Below, one piece after another: positions 20,497-24,252 of a DNA stretch of 24,252 bases. Numbering within the stretch: position 1 is the stretch's first letter; every line of letters begins with the position of its first letter. Source of the stretch: Xanthoparmelia taractica (lineage: Eukaryota; Ascomycota; Lecanoromycetes; Lecanorales; Parmeliaceae). Position numbers and translations under genes: made by a program. The notes under the pieces are model-generated. The model was not told the DNA's origin. It worked only from the letters and a program-made list of their open reading frames with translations, and searched no databases. The stretch spans positions 1 through 24,252 of the forward strand of contig JANQBS010000428.1 of assembly GCA_033085395.1 (NCBI GenBank). The letters run 5' to 3'.

Positions 20497-23055
20497 GACT
20501 GCTGGTCTCGAACTGTTGCCCCCGATGTCGGATCAGTTGAAATTCGGTCATACCTCAGATCGTTGTTTCAGGATCGTACAATACGAGATTGTGCGGCAGG
20601 TCTTGATTTTATTGTCGTCCGAATCAGGTAATTCGATATTGCTCCGCCGCACGACATGGATATTTCGAGGCAAATTATCATATCGCAAGGGTTGTCAAAT
20701 GTCGCCGTAATGCCAAGGTTTATGTTTCAATGTAACTAGCCACAACGATATAGAAGCAGATTATTGAAAGACTCTTGGAAGAAGTCTTTAGAGGCCAGGC
20801 TACTGTTAAGAGTTAGTTTTAGCCAAATTAATTATTGGTTTTCAACTATTAATATTGATGATCCACGTAGCTTGTAGTTTTTTTGAAGTTCTTCTCCAAG
20901 ACATTAGCGGGTTCCTAATTCAGGTGACTTTGAACCACCCCTAGTGTATCGAATCCAAGATGCGACTACCCGTTATAGTCAACATGTTTTCATGAAGCCT
21001 TTATGCTTAGCTCTGCTGGTAATATACGTCTTTGCCTGTTCAATCTGAATCTGTATATAGTAACAATCTCTCTCTCCTATCTCATCGTCTGGCGCCTAAG
21101 AGGTAAAATGTCTTGGCATCCACCACCAAAATTCTACATACGGTACATGGGATGGCTTCCAAATGCTCCTTCCAACACTTAATATGGTTATAGATGGCTA
21201 TCCCACATAAGCTACCTCCATACACACTTCTTGGGTCCTGTTACGGCCTTTTTTTGAGGCCGTGATTGGGTGCTTTGATGGTGAGTGGACGCGTTGTTTT
21301 GGTGGTGGTGGGGTGGAGAATAGGGCTGAGCCCCTGAATTTTACCTCTCGCCAGACGATGGGATAGTAGACTCGATACGTCTTGGTGCCTCGTGAGTGTG
21401 ACAGACTCTCACGTTGTACTAATCACCTGCAATGACTGAATTACAAAGCTGCAGCAACACGGTTACCACCTGTTGAGCATGTGGAGTAGATGACAAGTAC
21501 ATTGCTTGATCGAGCGCGTCTTGCTTTTCAAGCTCCTCCTACCCCTGTAATCCTACGGCACGGCATGATGCAGCATAGTCCTTCAAGTCTTTCTGTCATA
21601 AGGTTAGCTTTACGTAACTGTTACTGACCGGTCCAAGGTGCATACTCTTGAGAACAGGATGGATACTCGTGATCATCAACAACAAACCTCCAAATTTCAT
21701 CAATCACCGGCCTGTTTGGGAAATTAGACTCTGTGATCCCCTTGCATCAAGCAATATTCGAGAGAATCGCCTGAGATGACGTATCGAAAGTGTTCAAGAT
21801 GCTTGCATTCATTGCTTTTGACCATGCCGCCCAGCGATACTCCTATCCCTGGCGGTAGAGTCCAAATCTGGCGCCTTCTACTACTGCATTACCTAACAAC
21901 AATCCGCCATGACGATGAGGAACGACAATGACAGTAGTGATCGAGCAAGCTGGCTGAGGGTTGACAAGGTGAAGTAAAGCTGTCAGACCCTGCCACTTTG
22001 AGGAGTTGACATCATAACCATCCTGACGCCAGAGGCCAAGCATCGTAAACGTGGGCTCAGGATTCGGGCCAAGATCGCTGCTCTTTAGAGTAGTCTTGCA
22101 GTGACATGCGGCGTGTGATCTCGTCCGACGTGCAGCAGTCTTTGTTACGCAGACGCACTCTTACGTACTACGAACGATGTCAAGATGTCATTCCATGGAC
22201 GGATGTATTTCACTTCAACGAAATCTATTGCACAATCCCATCCACTGACATGGTCGTGTCTGCAATTTGGGGTGTGGGGGGGAGGAGGGGGGTGTAAAGA
22301 GGGAATGAACACACACAAGTCAATGGAACGTTTTGCAAGCTGTGTGGCCTATCTAGCAGCCTTAGAGCTGGACATGCATCTGGTTGCTTGCGTATTTCTC
22401 TTGACAGCGGCTTTTGGTTGCTTGTGTGGTCTTACCAAGAAGCTTCGGAGGGGAAACAGCGTGTTACAATTGTCAGAATGGTTTGGGCTAACAGCCAACC
22501 CTGAATTAGATACAACGAGTGCTATAACTACCTCTCAAAGTCCTGTGTAGCCTTTTCCAGATGCCTTGGAGGTGGAGGCTCTGTAGCAGTCGCGCAACAA
22601 CTTCTTGCGGAACGATCTATCGCAGTACCGACAGCGGGGTGGTATTTGGCGGAGCGCTCTGTGTTGCTCTGAGTCAGATCTGAAGGTTGGTTACGGGGTG
22701 TCTGCTGGAGACAGATGGTCTCGGTAAGCCCTGCATTGGCCATGTATGCCGTAGACTAGGCTTGCCCAATGACTAGTACTGCTTTCAGGGCGGCTTTTGA
22801 CCATGTTGCGGTCTATTACTGGCAGAATATAGATGGGGGACGGAATACATTTCTCACACAGACGAGCCCGAGCCCGAGCCCCCGAATTTAGCCCTAGCGG
22901 TAGCCCCGGCAATAAAGGAAAGAATGTAAGTTGGCAATCCAGGCCAGTCGTCGACTTTGAGCAAGTAGTGTAGTTGATTCATACAGTGCCCCATGCATGC
23001 ATGCAGTCCAAACCTATCTATCAGCTGTCAAATTTCACAATCATGAGAACACTAG
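20497..23055. other. Intergenic stretch without convincing gene
   Basis: About 2.5 kb of mostly balanced DNA. Open frames are short and lack domains. A weak ankyrin-like phrase (DVNSSKWQGLTALLHL) occurs on the minus strand near 21,950-22,020. A retroelement-end-like TGTTACGGCC followed by GGCCGT lies near 21,239-21,262. A G-rich run lies at 22,269-22,292, and a short CGAGCC hexamer repeat near 22,864. None of these adds up to a gene I can support. Confidence 0.45.
22269..22292 (+). other. G-rich run, possible G-quadruplex
   Basis: The plus strand has runs GGGG, G7, GG and G6 within 24 bases (22269-22272, 22276-22282, 22284-22285, 22287-22292), separated by 1-3 bases. This fits the loose pattern for an intramolecular G-quadruplex. 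No neighbouring gene gives it an obvious role. Confidence 0.5.
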
Positions 23056-24036
23056 CTACCATGTTGGGCTTAACCAACGGTCGGTGTCCCCGGAGAACAT
23101 GTCCTCTGCCCCCAGCAGATCCAATTTCGCACGGTATTTGAGCGTACGAGCGTCCACGACGCCAATTCCATCATCATTAACCTTAATCCCACAAAGTTGC
23201 TTTCGCTTCCGGTCTGGCAATCTTGACGATAGAGCCGACCCGGTAGCTTTCGCGATCTCAGCGCGCTCAAAGCCAATCACCATGACCCGTTCCAACTTCT
23301 CACTTAGAGAAAGTTCGCCATATTTAAGTCTCGATGCACAACCCCGGCTTCATGAATGGCCTTAACCGCGCGTATCAAATCCAGTTTCCACTTCTCCTTG
23401 TCCTCGTCATTAGATGTCTTCTTGAGAAGACAATGTACAGACCAGGACAGAAGCATCAAATGAACGATGAGAACTCCAGTGTCGTAGTAGAACGGGTAGT
23501 CTAGGTCAAGATTACCCAGGAAGACTGGAGCGTAAACGCCGTGAAATGCGGCCGGCCTTCGATAGACTTCAGCTTCGTGTCGGAGATCCTTTACATAGGC
23601 CCGAACCGTTACCTTAGCCATCACCGTGTAGTCGTACGACGTTAGCGTGACTTTGAAAAAAGCTCCCCGAGCACCTTGTATCCCCAATGCCTGGAAATCT
23701 GCACCTCAGCTCCGCTACAGCTATTTCTCCAGGAGTGCCCGAAACTCCTCACAAGTGAGCTGATGCCTATCGCCCTGGTGGCGTTCATCCCAGCGGGCAG
23801 ACACGTCCGGACAGTGATGATCAAGCGGTCCTCCCGTCGATAGTCCTTGTAAGCATAGTTGCGTACAGTATACATACCTATCTGCTTGGTGGTATGACCT
23901 ACCTACGGGTGGTGGAGAACGATACCGTCAGGTTTGCTTGCGAGGCCCGGCTGTAGATCGAGTGGGCGCCCTGGGATGGGAAAACTCATCGTCACTAGGG
24001 GGATCCCGGTTGTCTTTGGGGGTAGGATCAAGCACT
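23056..24036 (-). pseudogene. Fungal protein-kinase-like gene, multiply broken
   Basis: Read on the minus strand. A disordered N-terminus (PTPKDNRDPPSDDEFSHP, 24,036 onwards) leads to NYAYKDYRRED, then after a shift RWDERHQGDRHQLTCEEF. Next comes the kinase-like body (TVRAYVKDLRHEAEVYRR; VLIVHLMLLSW; IRAVKAIHEAGVVHRDL then NMANFL). VVHRDL...N is the catalytic loop (HxDxxxxN). A one-base shift near 23,304 then leads to VMVIGFERAEIAK, where the expected metal-binding aspartate of a DFE/DFG-type motif is replaced by glycine. Three in-frame stops (23,721, 23,715, 23,706) lie before the body. Further shifts lie near 23,800 and 23,870. The gene is therefore inactive. The family appears to be a fungal-specific kinase-like group; I cannot give a symbol. 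Confidence 0.78.
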
Positions 24037-24252
24037 GGTCAGCTCCGGGAACATAAATCTACCGAAGATTTGCCGGCAGCTGAGGGTTGACCCTAGCCCT
24101 GAGGCCTAAAACGCGCCACACCACGCCGAAGCTCCGGAGCGGAAGAACTTCTATCCCTACTGAGCCACGGTCATCACTGTTGGAATTTGGCACTACTCAG
24201 CCCTATCGCTTGTATGTAGTCAGATTTTTCAGTAGCTACAAACCATCCGTCA
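24037..24252. other. Window edge, upstream of the kinase relic
   Basis: Balanced-composition sequence that would hold the start and promoter of the kinase-like gene. I found no clear start codon in a continuous frame and no further feature. Confidence 0.35.

Noticed and set aside
21843..22043. Possible ankyrin-repeat fragment on the minus strand
   Set aside because: A single phrase (DVNSSKWQGLTALLHL) resembles an ankyrin repeat, but flanking repeats are missing and the match is too short to call.
22106..22550. Two overlapping plus-strand open frames
   Set aside because: They contain the G-rich run and an undistinguished hydrophobic stretch, with no start context or homology I can recognise.
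22528..22743. Possible zinc-finger phrase CRYCDRSF on the minus strand
   Set aside because: The frame containing it has a nearby stop and lacks the following histidines.
1..24252. tRNA, rRNA and other structured RNA genes
   Set aside because: I looked for B-box-like GGTTCGANTCC and cloverleaf-compatible stretches and found none that held up.

Overview
The window looks like a filamentous ascomycete (Pezizomycotina) chromosome with a two-compartment genome. Bases 1 to about 15,430 are very AT-rich and poor in CpA/TpG but keep CpG. Former genes there are broken almost only by TAA, TAG and TGA codons of the kind made by C-to-T or G-to-A change. That is the signature of repeat-induced point mutation (RIP). 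From about 15,430 to the end the base composition is ordinary, with short-intron genes on both strands. The species cannot be named from this sequence.

AT-rich part. Its centre is a full-length relic of a RecQ-type telomere-linked helicase (TLH; OrsD/DUF3505 N-terminus), on the minus strand at 8901-3294. One reading frame can be followed through seven exons and six GT-AG introns with every phase matching and no indels. It contains an array of near-identical 69-bp, phase-1 mini-exons. Its 3' side (2621-3136) has three 163-bp tandem units ending in a 46-bp hairpin. The same block recurs in the same orientation 6,367 bp away, upstream of the gene (about 9120-9503). A 76-bp repeat lies further out at 1-76 and 9660-9735. 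A 141-bp solo-LTR-like element with perfect 5-bp target duplications (2461-2601) landed beside the block and escaped RIP. Right of the block lies a 5'-truncated Ty3/Gypsy chromovirus relic (integrase plus chromodomain, 9930-11341). An unrecognised minus-strand coding relic sits at 25-650. The remaining AT-rich DNA (651-2455, 11342-15430) has no content I can assign, apart from an un-RIPed island at 14671-14790.

Gene-bearing part. It holds a probable two-exon minus-strand gene of unknown function (16415-15445) preceded by an imperfect tandem duplication. Next is a plus-strand unknown gene with one frameshift (17085-18019). A two-exon hydrophobin gene (20359-19948, minus) has a clear signal peptide, eight cysteines in the C-CC-C-C-CC-C order and an upstream TATA box. 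At the right end is a broken fungal protein-kinase-like gene (minus, about 24036-23056). Long stretches at 18020-19947 and 20360-23055 have no convincing gene.

Together this reads as a repeat-rich, possibly subtelomeric, RIP-silenced block bordering a sparse accessory region. The hydrophobin is the only clearly intact gene whose family I recognise.
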